From: Verrucomicrobiota bacterium
GTDB lineage: Bacteria; Verrucomicrobiota; Verrucomicrobiia; Chthoniobacterales; UBA10450
Length of the DNA: 9,824 nucleotides
Direction: 5' to 3'
Assembly (NCBI GenBank): GCA_003218525.1
Contig: QHNU01000013.1
Location: 1 to 9,824 of the forward strand
The translations under genes and the position numbers were made by a program. A model generated the notes under the pieces. It searched no databases. It saw only the letters and a program-made list of their open reading frames with translations, and was not told where the DNA came from. Positions 1-6,437 of this stretch are shown here, piece after piece. The stretch's first letter is position 1. Each line of letters begins with the position of its first letter.

Positions 1-2442
1 AGCGACCTGGTAATTCACGCCGTTCTGAAAATTGAGCCAGAAGTTCGGCGACGCCTGGCCGCTCGAACTGAGCGAAATCAACATGGTGCGTGCGACGTCG
101 TTCTGGCTGAGACCAATCTGCTGCGCGCGGGTGCGATCGACATTCACACGCAAATCCGGACCGTGCACGACCTGGTGTACGTGCACATCGGCCGCGCCGG
201 GAATTTGCGCGACGGTTTGTTTGATTTGGTTCGCAATCTCGTAGCCCTTCGGGTCGCGTCCCGTCACCTGAATGTCGATCGGCGCCGGAATCCCGAAATT
301 CAAAATCTGGCTAACGATGTCCGGTGCCGCGAAAAAGAACTCCATGTCCGGAAAATCGCGGTGCAATTTCTCGCGCAGGATGTGCATGTATTGCGCAGTC
401 GGCTTGTGCTTTGGAGTGAGCGCGACCAGAATTTCGCCGTCCGCCTCACCGATGGTAGCGTTGTCGCTGAAAGCGAGATTAATTCCGCTCGCCGGCAGAC
501 CGATGTTATCAAGCACGTTGTCTATTTCGTTAGGCGGAATCACCTCGCGAATGGCGCGACCGACTTGATAAAAGCGCTCCTCCGTCGCTTCGAGCCGTGT
601 TCCAGCTGGTGCACGCACGTGCAATCGGAATTGCCCGGCGTCCACCGCCGGAAAAAAATCGCGCCCTAGAAACGGGACCACGCAAAGCGAAATAAACACC
701 ATCGCTCCCATGGCGATAAAGACGATCTTGCGATTCCCAAGGCACCAACGCAGAGCCTCGACATAACGGTCGCGCACTTTTTCGAAGACGCGATTGAAGC
801 TTTCGTGAATTCCGCTTAGGAATCCTAAGACTTTTCCAAGAAAACCCTGTCGTCCTTTCTTTGGGCGTTTCGAGCGTTCCTTCCGGTGTTCATTGTCAAT
901 TTTCGCTTCCCTGCCATCGTGCTCGCCGAGCCCGTGCGCGAGACTGGTATCGATTTCCTCGAGATGCCCGCGCATCAGAAATTTCACCATCGTCGGGACA
1001 ACGGTGCGGGAAAGAAGATAAGAGGACAGCATGGCGAAGATGACCGCCATCGCCAGCGGTTGAAAAAGATACTTGGCCACACCGCTTAGAAAAAAGATCG
1101 GCACAAATACAATGCAGATGCACAGGGTCGAAACGAAAGCCGGCACCGCGATCTGCATCGCGCCGTCGAGAATGGCGCGGATCATCGGTTTCCGCATCGC
1201 GAGATTGCGATGGATGTTTTCGATCTCAACGGTGGCGTCATCGACAAGAATGCCGACCGCCAGCGCAAGGCCACCCAGGGTCATGATATTTACGGTCTGG
1301 CCCAGCGCGCCCAGGACAATGATCGAGCAGAAGATCGACAGCGGAATCGAGGTCGCGACCACGAGCGTCGAGCGCCAATTTCCCAGGAAAAGCAGAATCA
1401 TTAGCGCGGTCAGACAGGCCGCAATGACGCCTTCGCGCAAAACGCCGTTGATAGCCGCGCGCTCGAAAATCGATTGATCGAAGAGCTGTGTCATTTCCAG
1501 TTCCTTCGGCAAAGTTGCCTGAATTCGCGGCAGCGCTTGCTTCACGCGCTTGATGATGTCGATGGTGGACGCGCTCGCACTTTTCAAAACGGTAAGCAAC
1601 GCGGATCGAATCCGATTTTGCGCGACAATGTTGGTCTGCACCGCGAAGCCATCGCGCACTTGGGCGACGTCGCGGATGTAAATCACCGCGCCGTTCACCT
1701 GCTTGATCGGCAAATCGTTCAGGATTTGCAAGACCTCGGGACTGGAGTTGAGCCGCACATTGTATTCGCGGTCGCCGATCTTTTGTGTGCCGGCTGGGAG
1801 GATGACATTCTGCACGTTGATCGCGTTGCTTACATCGGTCGGTGAGAGACCCTTGCCGTAAAGTTTTGCCGGATCGATATCGACCATGATCTGGCGTGAT
1901 TTTCCGCCGTAGGGCAGCGGCACCTGCGCGCCTTGCACGGTGGCGAGCTGCGTGCGGATGAAATTCAAGCCGAGATCGTAGAGTTGCTGCTCGGAAAGCG
2001 TTTTGCTGCTCAAGCCCAATTGCAGAATCGGCACGTTCGACGCGCTGTATTGAATAATGAGCGGGGGCGTCGTACCCGGTGGCATGATCCTCAAAAGCGT
2101 CTGGCAAATCGATGTGATCTGCGCGACGCCCGCTTCCACTTTTGCGCCTTCATGGAAAAAAACTTTGATGACCGCGACGCCGTTGTAACTCTGCGACTCG
2201 ATGTGCTCAATGTCGTTGACCGTGGTCGTCATCGCGCGCTCGCAGACCGTGACGAAACGCTTTTCCATTTCTTCGGGTGCGACGCCCGGGTAGCTCCAAA
2301 TCACGCTGACGACTGGGATGTTGATAGTCGGAAAAATGTCCGTGGCCATCCGCGCGATCGTCACGATTCCAAGCAGCACGACGAGGATGGCCATCACCGT
2401 GAAGGTGTATGGCCGTCTTAGAGCTAAACGAACGATCCACAT
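1..2442 (-). CDS. RND efflux transporter permease subunit (AcrB/HAE1-like), C-terminus cut by window edge
   Basis: Inner-membrane permease of a tripartite efflux pump, driven by proton influx; the substrate cannot be read from sequence. The frame is open from the ATG at 2442 to base 1 (814 codons). Family members run to about 1,030-1,060 residues, so roughly the last quarter is missing. Seen directly: TM1 after MWIVRLALRRPYTF, then the DIFPTINIPVVSV porter-domain entry; periplasmic porter sequence to about residue 330; a TM2-TM6 block from about 340; the TM4 motif VDDATVEIENIHRN with adjacent D401 and D402, matching the AcrB proton-relay pair; TM7 near 570; and the second porter half, whose last codons read SPNFWLNFQNGVNYQVA. 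An in-frame TGA at 2452-2454 fixes the start as the first possible one. No strong ribosome binding site is visible. A charged stretch at about 490-550 between TM6 and TM7 looks longer than usual. No membrane-fusion partner is in view. Confidence 0.95.
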   Translation of the reverse strand, partial: MWIVRLALRRPYTFTVMAILVVLLGIVTIARMATDIFPTINIPVVSVIWSYPGVAPEEMEKRFVTVCERAMTTTVNDIEHIESQSYNGVAVIKVFFHEGAKVEAGVAQITSICQTLLRIMPPGTTPPLIIQYSASNVPILQLGLSSKTLSEQQLYDLGLNFIRTQLATVQGAQVPLPYGGKSRQIMVDIDPAKLYGKGLSPTDVSNAINVQNVILPAGTQKIGDREYNVRLNSSPEVLQILNDLPIKQVNGAVIYIRDVAQVRDGFAVQTNIVAQNRIRSALLTVLKSASASTIDIIKRVKQALPRIQATLPKELEMTQLFDQSIFERAAINGVLREGVIAACLTALMILLFLGNWRSTLVVATSIPLSIFCSIIVLGALGQTVNIMTLGGLALAVGILVDDATVEIENIHRNLAMRKPMIRAILDGAMQIAVPAFVSTLCICIVFVPIFFLSGVAKYLFQPLAMAVIFAMLSSYLLSRTVVPTMVKFLMRGHLEEIDTSLAHGLGEHDGREAKIDNEHRKERSKRPKKGRQGFLGKVLGFLSGIHESFNRVFEKVRDRYVEALRWCLGNRKIVFIAMGAMVFISLCVVPFLGRDFFPAVDAGQFRLHVRAPAGTRLEATEERFYQVGRAIREVIPPNEIDNVLDNIGLPASGINLAFSDNATIGEADGEILVALTPKHKPTAQYMHILREKLHRDFPDMEFFFAAPDIVSQILNFGIPAPIDIQVTGRDPKGYEIANQIKQTVAQIPGAADVHVHQVVHGPDLRVNVDRTRAQQIGLSQNDVARTMLISLSSSGQASPNFWLNFQNGVNYQVA

Positions 2443-2504
2443 TTCCGCGAGTCAGAACTTCCGGGCGGACAAAGTCTGTGTAGAACAATCGCGTCGCGCG
2501 CTCT

Positions 2505-2528
2505 CGCCGGTCTCACTTTCGACCGGCG
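2505..2528. promoter_or_regulatory. Perfect 8-bp inverted repeat in the RND/ferredoxin divergent spacer
   Basis: CGCCGGTC and GACCGGCG flank an 8-base loop. No T-tract follows on either strand, so it is not a typical intrinsic terminator. It lies about 60 bases upstream of the RND start. On the minus strand a TTGACA hexamer at 2563-2568 and a weak AATGAT at 2542-2547 (15-base gap) precede it, so the palindrome could be an operator or a leader hairpin. The rest of the 257-base spacer (2443-2699) shows no convincing gene. The role is inferred only from position. Confidence 0.4.
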
Positions 2529-2662
2529 TTCCGGGCGCTGGATCATTCCGCCTGCGAATCCGTGTCAACTCCGCTACGCCGGCAAAGGATTTCGGCTGAT
2601 TGGATATTCGACAAATCCTTCGCTTTCTTATCTCTATTGCATGCGGCGGCATCAGGGTTGCT

Positions 2663-2690
2663 TTGCCTTATTCCGCTAGGCCGGTAAAAT
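2663..2690 (+). promoter_or_regulatory. Possible promoter of the ferredoxin gene
   Basis: TTGCCT (2663-2668) and TAAAAT (2685-2690) are 16 bases apart and match the sigma-70-type consensus at 4 of 6 and 5 of 6 positions. Transcription would start only a few bases before the ATG at 2700, giving an almost leaderless mRNA. That would agree with the absence of a Shine-Dalgarno site. It could easily be a chance match. Confidence 0.25.
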
Positions 2691-2699
2691 ACCAATCGT

Positions 2700-2933
2700 A
2701 TGGCGGACGCAGCGAACAAATATCCGGAGAACGCGCCTGGGAAATTCTACGTTGATGACCAGTGCATCGATTGCGATCTATGCCGCGAAACTGCGCCAGC
2801 CAATTTCAGACGCAATGACGATGGCGGTCACTCCTATGTTTACAAGCAACCTGAAACGCCGGAAGAAGAAGCCGTTTGTAAGGAGGCGATGGAAGGTTGC
2901 CCGGTCGAAGCGATCGGCAACGATGGTGGGTAA
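2700..2933 (+). CDS. Small single-cluster [4Fe-4S] ferredoxin
   Basis: A 77-residue acidic, soluble electron carrier. The cluster ligands are visible as C22-I-D-C25-D-L-C28 plus a distant C67-P68. This is the single-cubane pattern, and no second CxxCxxCxxxCP set is present. C60 is an extra cysteine, close to where some one-cluster ferredoxins have a disulfide. The ending GCPVEAIG is typical of the family. Length matches the usual 60-80 residues. The ATG at 2700 is preceded by no clear ribosome binding site. The gene stands alone on the plus strand, divergent from the RND pump and convergent with nuoI. Its redox partners are not shown by the sequence. Its position beside a complex I cluster lacking nuoEFG makes a link to complex I conceivable but unproven. 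The ferredoxin identity is very likely. Confidence 0.92.
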   Translation: MADAANKYPENAPGKFYVDDQCIDCDLCRETAPANFRRNDDGGHSYVYKQPETPEEEAVCKEAMEGCPVEAIGNDGG

Positions 2934-3020
2934 ACTGTAGCCGCCTCTCTCTGTCGAGGCGCCCGAAAAGGTCAATTAAAGGCAGTCGATTGCCGATCTT
3001 ATTGCCGCGTTCAGACCGGT

Positions 3021-3039
3021 ATCGCAAGCGGCTTACGAT
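3021..3039. repeat. Palindromic motif, copy 1 (ATCGCAAGC-G-GCTTACGAT)
   Basis: A 19-base near-perfect palindrome: 9-base half sites around a central G with one mismatch. A second, more diverged copy lies at 3112-3130. Both sit in the convergent spacer between the ferredoxin and nuoI ends (2934-3147). Two related palindromes in the same orientation suggest a dispersed repeat or a protein-binding site. With a one-base centre it is a poor RNA hairpin. Confidence 0.45.
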
Positions 3040-3093
3040 GCCGAAGGCTGTAGCAGCTGCTGTCCCCGCTTGAGACTTATCTAAATGCCCTTT

Positions 3094-3151
3094 CTGATTC
3101 GCCCGAAAGCTATCGTAAACGGCTTACCATAGTCGCGCGCAACCGAATCAG
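3094..3151 (-). terminator. Candidate 3' hairpin region of nuoI
   Basis: An 8-base inverted repeat, CTGATTCG (3094-3101) and CGAATCAG (3144-3151), encloses the second palindrome copy. Its nuoI-proximal arm includes the nuoI stop codon (3148-3150). The transcript could fold into a stem with internal structure after the last gene of the minus-strand nuo unit. No U-tract follows, so this is a weak case for intrinsic termination; RNA protection or a repeat boundary are alternatives. Confidence 0.25.
3112..3130. repeat. Palindromic motif, copy 2 (ATCGTAAAC-G-GCTTACCAT)
   Basis: Direct repeat of the motif at 3021-3039. With the T before it and the base after it, 17 of 21 positions match by eye. 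Its own half sites match at 7 of 9. It sits just downstream of nuoI, inside a wider 8-base inverted repeat. Confidence 0.4.
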
Positions 3152-3738
3152 CCGCCAGTCTGAGAAGGGCTCGCGCCGGCAGGTTGGGTAGATCCTGCCC
3201 CGGCCGCCGGTTTCTTTTTTGCCGCCGCTTCGGTCAATTTCGCATCGACTTCGGCCGCTTCCGTCGGATGAATCTGGTGATAGTAGCTATTTGACTTCGC
3301 CAGCTCGTTCTTGCGCGTGAGCAACGCGTCGAAGCGCTCCCGTCGGCTCAGCTCAAATACCTTGTCCATCTTAATGGCTTCAAAGGGGCAAACCTCGACG
3401 CAGATCTGACAACTCATGCAGACCGAGATATCGATATCGAAGACCGCTGGATAGAACTGCGGCTTACCCATGTAGTCAGGCTTCTTATCTTCGCTCTTGG
3501 TAATATAGATGCATTGCGGCGGGCATTCCTTCTCGCAAATCTTGCAAGCTACGCAACGCAATCCGGCTTCGGCGTCATTCCCGTCATAAATTAGAAATGG
3601 AAAGTTCCGATAGTTCTCTGGAAGCGGATTGCGCTCCTCGGGGTATTGGACGGTAATCAGGCGATCCTTCTCGAAGTAACTTCCGATAAAGTTCCTCGCT
3701 GTAACGGCCATGCCCTTCAATATACCTGTGCCGATCAT
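3148..3738 (-). CDS. nuoI: NADH-quinone oxidoreductase subunit I (two [4Fe-4S] clusters)
   Basis: A peripheral-arm subunit of complex I carrying clusters N6a and N6b, which pass electrons towards NuoB. It has 196 residues. The N-terminal amphipathic segment (about 5-22) is typical of membrane association. Two complete ferredoxin motifs are present: C62-x2-C65-x2-C68-x3-C72-P and C107-x2-C110-x2-C113-x3-C117-P. The last ~35 residues form an Ala/Lys/Pro/Gly/Ser-rich tail that looks poorly conserved and probably disordered. The ATG at 3738 is taken because the protein then starts as family members do; no clear ribosome binding site is visible, and a later ATG (M10) is possible. The location is odd. 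nuoI normally lies between nuoH and nuoJ, but here it follows nuoD and a lipoprotein gene on the opposite strand to nuoH and nuoJ. Confidence 0.96.
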   Translation of the reverse strand: MIGTGILKGMAVTARNFIGSYFEKDRLITVQYPEERNPLPENYRNFPFLIYDGNDAEAGLRCVACKICEKECPPQCIYITKSEDKKPDYMGKPQFYPAVFDIDISVCMSCQICVEVCPFEAIKMDKVFELSRRERFDALLTRKNELAKSNSYYHQIHPTEAAEVDAKLTEAAAKKKPAAGAGSTQPAGASPSQTGG

Positions 3739-3766
3739 GAGTATGTCATCGGTAAGCCATTGAATC

Positions 3767-3816
3767 GTTAAACGTTAAATGGAGGGGAGGATGGTTACAG
3801 AGTTTCAAGTTACCTC
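3767..3816 (+). repeat. Degenerate GTTA-octad repeats, nuoI/lipoprotein gap
   Basis: Decayed units of the repeat family found in the other nuo gaps, read on the plus strand: GTTAAAC, GTTAAATG, then after 12 bases GTTACAGA, GTTTCAA and GTTACCTC. The spacing is still 7-8 bases, but there is no recognisable opposite arm or core. The rest of the 183-base gap (3739-3921) shows nothing I recognise. Confidence 0.45.
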
Positions 3817-3921
3817 TTGGGCTGGTTGTCCAGCTATGCACAGGATAGAACATTATGCCCTATCGGAAGCTTTGCCAAGTAGGTCTCGAGGAAGCGGCCG
3901 AGTGACTGCTAACCTCTGACT

Positions 3922-4311
3922 TCAATCACGGATCAGCGTATATGGAGGAATTTTCTTGAAACGGCCCATTGTCTTTCCGTTGGGGCGAGTCACATACCAA
4001 CGCGTTGGTTCAGTCGCGCCGCGCGCGACATAAAGTCCACCCTCATGCGCGAAGACGGCGACATCATCGACGACGACTTTGGTGGGAGCTTCGAAATAGT
4101 AACCGCCCCGATCTTCGTAAAGCGGGCGATATTTTCCTGCGGGAAATGTGTCGGTCGCGCTCTGATCGCGCACCGTTACCGGCGCGCTAAGGACGATTGC
4201 GGATTCGGGCGGCTTGGACGAAATCGGATGCACCGATGGGCCTTGCCAGAGGCTACTGCAACCCGTCCCAAGTAGAACGACGAGGAGAATCACTCGACTG
4301 TCGTCGCGCAT
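3922..4311 (-). CDS. Small lipoprotein of unknown function within the nuo unit
   Basis: A 129-residue protein that I do not recognise. It begins with a short basic/acidic N-region and a hydrophobic core (residues 7-14). This is followed by LLGTGC, with C18 as the likely lipidated cysteine. The lipobox is slightly unusual because Gly is at position -3. The mature part is soluble-looking, with aromatic and Gly-rich stretches (YYFEAP near 71-76) and a basic C-terminal end. Lengths and hydrophobicity fit an exported, membrane-anchored protein facing the periplasm. It lies between nuoD and nuoI in the same direction, with repeat-filled gaps of 161 and 183 bases on either side, so co-transcription is possible. 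It is not a known complex I subunit, and a role in the complex should not be assumed. Confidence 0.7.
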   Translation of the reverse strand: MRDDSRVILLVVLLGTGCSSLWQGPSVHPISSKPPESAIVLSAPVTVRDQSATDTFPAGKYRPLYEDRGGYYFEAPTKVVVDDVAVFAHEGGLYVARGATEPTRWYVTRPNGKTMGRFKKIPPYTLIRD

Positions 4312-4331
4312 AGAAAGTGAAACAAGGCGGA

Positions 4332-4465
4332 GCTACAACGTTACAACAGTTACACGGTTTCAGGAATTACGTCGTGAAAAGGTCAAATTGTTAGAACTGT
4401 TAAATCGTTAAATGGGTACGGATTCGGAGCCGTTTTAACATTGTAACCCTTTTAACTTTTTTAAC
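4332..4465. repeat. Arm-core-arm GTTA-octad element, lipoprotein/nuoD gap
   Basis: On the plus strand, one arm runs from 4374 as GTGAAAAG, GTCAAATT, GTTAGAACT, GTTAAATC, GTTAAATG. A core of about 15 bases (4415-4429) follows. The opposite arm is inverted: CCGTTTTAAC, ATTGTAAC, CCTTTTAAC, TTTTTTAAC, ending at 4465. An additional set of same-strand units lies at 4332-4364 (GCTACAAC, GTTACAACA, GTTACACG, GTTTCAGG). Unit length is 8-9 bases. The inner units could pair (GTTAAA with TTTAAC plus GG with CC). The element ends 7 bases before the nuoD stop codon and breaks no nuo frame. Confidence 0.75.
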
Positions 4466-4472
4466 CTCCGCG

Positions 4473-5633
4473 TCACCTATCCACTTCTCCCATCACAATA
4501 TCCACGCTGCCTAATATCACCATCACGTCAGCAACGGTATGACCGAGGCAGAGATCTTCCAGGATAGTAAGATTGACGAAACTCGGTGGTCGCACGCGGT
4601 AACGGTACGGGTTCCCCGAACCATCGCTGATTAAATAGAAGCCAAGTTCTCCCTTCGGGCCTTCGATGCGCCCATAGGCTTCACCAAGCGGCGGCCGAAA
4701 GGCCCGAATCTTGACCTTCGGATTCATGACCGGACCGCCTGGTATTTGCTTAAACGCCTGCTGAAGGATTCCGATGCTTTCGCGCATCTCCAGGACACGC
4801 ATCATCAGTCGATCGTAGGTGTCGCCATGTTCGCCGAGTGGCACCCGAAATTTAAACCGGGGGTAAATTCCGTAGCCATCCACTTTGCGTATGTCGTAGT
4901 TCACGCCACACGCGCGCAACATTGGTCCGGTGATACCGGCATTGATCGCTAGGTCAGCGGATAGCTTGCCTACTTCCTGTGTGCGGGCGATCAGGATTTC
5001 ATTTGAGACGACCAGGTTTTCGAACTCATCGAGAAAGCGTGGAAACGCATCGACTACTTTCTTGGCCCGTTCTATCCAGTCCGTGCCGGCGTCGACCCGG
5101 CACCCGCCGAAACGCATGTAGTCACACATCATGCGCGAGCCCGAGAGCGACTCGAACAGATCCAGAACCTTTTCTCGTTCGCGGAATGCATACATGAGCG
5201 GAGTGCCCCAGGCCCCCATGTCATTCAGAAGAAATCCAAGAAGTGAAGTATGGTTTTGAAGTCGGGTTAATTCGGCCAGAATGACGCGCAAGTATTCAGC
5301 GCGCTCGGGTACTTCGATCCCGGCGAGTTTTTCAACACTGAGTGCATACGCCCAGTTATTAGTCATCGAGCAGAAGTAATCGAGCCGGTCGGTGTAGGGC
5401 ATCGAACCGAGATAGCTGGTGTTCTCGCCGATCTTCTCGTGGTTGCGGTGAAGATAACCAAAAACAGGTTTGAGCTTGACCACGATCTCGCCATTGAGCG
5501 CCACGTTCATGCGAAACACGCCATGGGTGGAGGGATGCTGTGGTCCCATCGAGACTTCCATGAGCTCGCCCTCGAGCCTGGAACTCATTGTCGTCGGCGG
5601 GCGCTCAATGGGTTCGAGTACTTGCTCGTTCAT
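4473..5633 (-). CDS. nuoD: NADH-quinone oxidoreductase subunit D
   Basis: The 49-kDa-type subunit of complex I, which with NuoB forms the quinone-binding cavity at the foot of the hydrophilic arm. It has 386 residues, the usual length for an unfused NuoD. Hallmarks: GPQHPSTHG at 30-38, where H37 corresponds to the quinone-contacting histidine; LHRNHEKIGE at 61-70; Y86 in the TDRLDY segment, corresponding to the quinone tyrosine; RxDAGTDW near 179-186; and the C-terminal VDIVMGEVDR typical of family ends. No truncation is seen. The ATG at 5633 is used; M16 is a possible alternative because conservation starts after about residue 22. No ribosome binding site is visible upstream, where the sequence is mostly repeat. 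It follows nuoC after a 90-base gap filled by a repeat element. Confidence 0.97.
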   Translation of the reverse strand: MNEQVLEPIERPPTTMSSRLEGELMEVSMGPQHPSTHGVFRMNVALNGEIVVKLKPVFGYLHRNHEKIGENTSYLGSMPYTDRLDYFCSMTNNWAYALSVEKLAGIEVPERAEYLRVILAELTRLQNHTSLLGFLLNDMGAWGTPLMYAFREREKVLDLFESLSGSRMMCDYMRFGGCRVDAGTDWIERAKKVVDAFPRFLDEFENLVVSNEILIARTQEVGKLSADLAINAGITGPMLRACGVNYDIRKVDGYGIYPRFKFRVPLGEHGDTYDRLMMRVLEMRESIGILQQAFKQIPGGPVMNPKVKIRAFRPPLGEAYGRIEGPKGELGFYLISDGSGNPYRYRVRPPSFVNLTILEDLCLGHTVADVMVILGSVDIVMGEVDR

Positions 5634-5645
5634 ACGAATAGTGAA

Positions 5646-5728
5646 GTTAAAAAGGTGAAAACTATTAAATCGTTAAAACGGCAGCGTTTCGTTCCCGATT
5701 TAACATTGTAACAATTCAACAATTTAAC
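5646..5728. repeat. Compact arm-core-arm GTTA-octad element, nuoD/nuoC gap
   Basis: The clearest small copy of the family. Plus-strand arm: GTTAAAAAG, GTGAAAACT, ATTAAATC, GTTAAAAC. Then GG, a core of about 12 bases (5682-5693), and the inverted arm CCCGATTTAAC, ATTGTAAC, AATTCAAC, AATTTAAC. The second arm has an exact 8-base period. The innermost units are complementary (GTTAAAACGG against CCGATTTAAC, one mismatch), so the transcript could form a hairpin with the core as its loop. The outermost unit supplies the nuoC stop codon (5724-5726). The element fills almost all of the 90-base nuoC/nuoD gap. Confidence 0.8.
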
Positions 5729-6398
5729 CGGCCTGAGGCCTGATGCTCTCCGCTCCATCTAACTCCGGCCGGGCCGTATAATGTTGTTTTGCCTTCTCCA
5801 GCACGTCATCATGCGGCGTGGGTTCATATTCGTAGTCGTCCGGTTCGCGATAATCCTTCCGCATTGGGTGATCGACGAACTCATCCCACATCAAAATGCG
5901 CCGCAGATCCGGATGGCTCTCAAAGTGAACGCCGTACAAGTCAAAAATCTCGCGCTCTTGAAATTCAGCGCTGCGATAGATTGGAGTAAGCGACGGTAAC
6001 CGCGTGCCCCGAGCGCGGTTTGCCGTCCGCATTCGGATCACGACCGGACCATGCTTGTGCGTAATTGAGAAAAGGTGATAGACCGCTTCGAGATAGCCTG
6101 GAACTAACTCCTCCTTGGTCTCATCTACTTCCTTTTCTTCACCGTCGATGACCTTCTTTACCTTGATCGTCTTCTTTACCTTTCGATCGAGCCAGTCAAC
6201 CCCAGTCACGTTTGAACAATAATCGAGTCGCAGTATGGGATCATCTCGCAGAAACGTCGCCACCGCGCTCGCGCGTTCGTTATCAAGTAGGAGTGAAGGC
6301 TGGTTCGCCGGACTCGGATTCGGAATGACCCTGATCTGTGCTCCGGGAACAGCCGCTTCGGCGCGCAATTTGATTTCTTCCAAAGACTCCAGGGCCAC
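5724..6398 (-). CDS. nuoC: NADH-quinone oxidoreductase subunit C
   Basis: The 30-kDa-type peripheral subunit of complex I, which packs against NuoD. It has 224 residues. The family core is clear: YLEAVYHLFSI at 102-112, the signature YRSAEFQEREIFDLYGVHF at 141-159, then LRRILMWDEFVDHPMRKDY at 165-183. Separate nuoC and nuoD genes are the common arrangement, unlike the E. coli fusion. The start is a GTG (6396-6398) lying directly against the end of a repeat arm, with no Shine-Dalgarno site; translation may depend on re-initiation. A Lys/Glu-rich insert at about 71-98 (DRKVKKTIKVKK...EKEVDETKEE) separates the first conserved Asp-Trp region from the YHL motif and is partly made of a short internal duplication. 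The stop codon TAA lies inside the next repeat element. Confidence 0.95.
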   Translation of the reverse strand: MALESLEEIKLRAEAAVPGAQIRVIPNPSPANQPSLLLDNERASAVATFLRDDPILRLDYCSNVTGVDWLDRKVKKTIKVKKVIDGEEKEVDETKEELVPGYLEAVYHLFSITHKHGPVVIRMRTANRARGTRLPSLTPIYRSAEFQEREIFDLYGVHFESHPDLRRILMWDEFVDHPMRKDYREPDDYEYEPTPHDDVLEKAKQHYTARPELDGAESIRPQAG

Positions 6399-6437
6399 GT
6401 TACAAAAGTTAAAAAGGTTACAAAGTTACAAAAGCGG
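6399..6437 (+). repeat. Left arm (plus strand) of the repeat element enclosing the four-helix-bundle gene
   Basis: Four units, GTTACAAAA, GTTAAAAAG, GTTACAAA and GTTACAAAA, followed by GCGG. The units start immediately after the nuoC start codon (read on the plus strand) and contain the stop codon of the four-helix-bundle gene (6426-6428). The arm is the inverted counterpart of 6897-6934. Its inner unit GTTACAAA exactly complements TTTGTAAC on the other side. Confidence 0.75.

Noticed and set aside
1238..2107. 289-codon open frame on the minus strand inside the RND gene
   Set aside because: It is out of frame with the continuous RND reading frame, which is open throughout and carries family motifs. 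The translation is Arg/His-rich with no recognisable features.
2452..2652. 66-codon open frame upstream of and in frame with the RND gene
   Set aside because: It ends in TGA ten bases before the RND ATG. The sequence is Arg-rich with no domain and no ribosome binding site, so it is not supported as a gene or as an N-terminal extension.
2943..2960. CGCCTC/GAGGCG inverted repeat as a ferredoxin terminator
   Set aside because: The 6-base stem with an 8-base loop is not followed by a T-run, so it is too weak to call.
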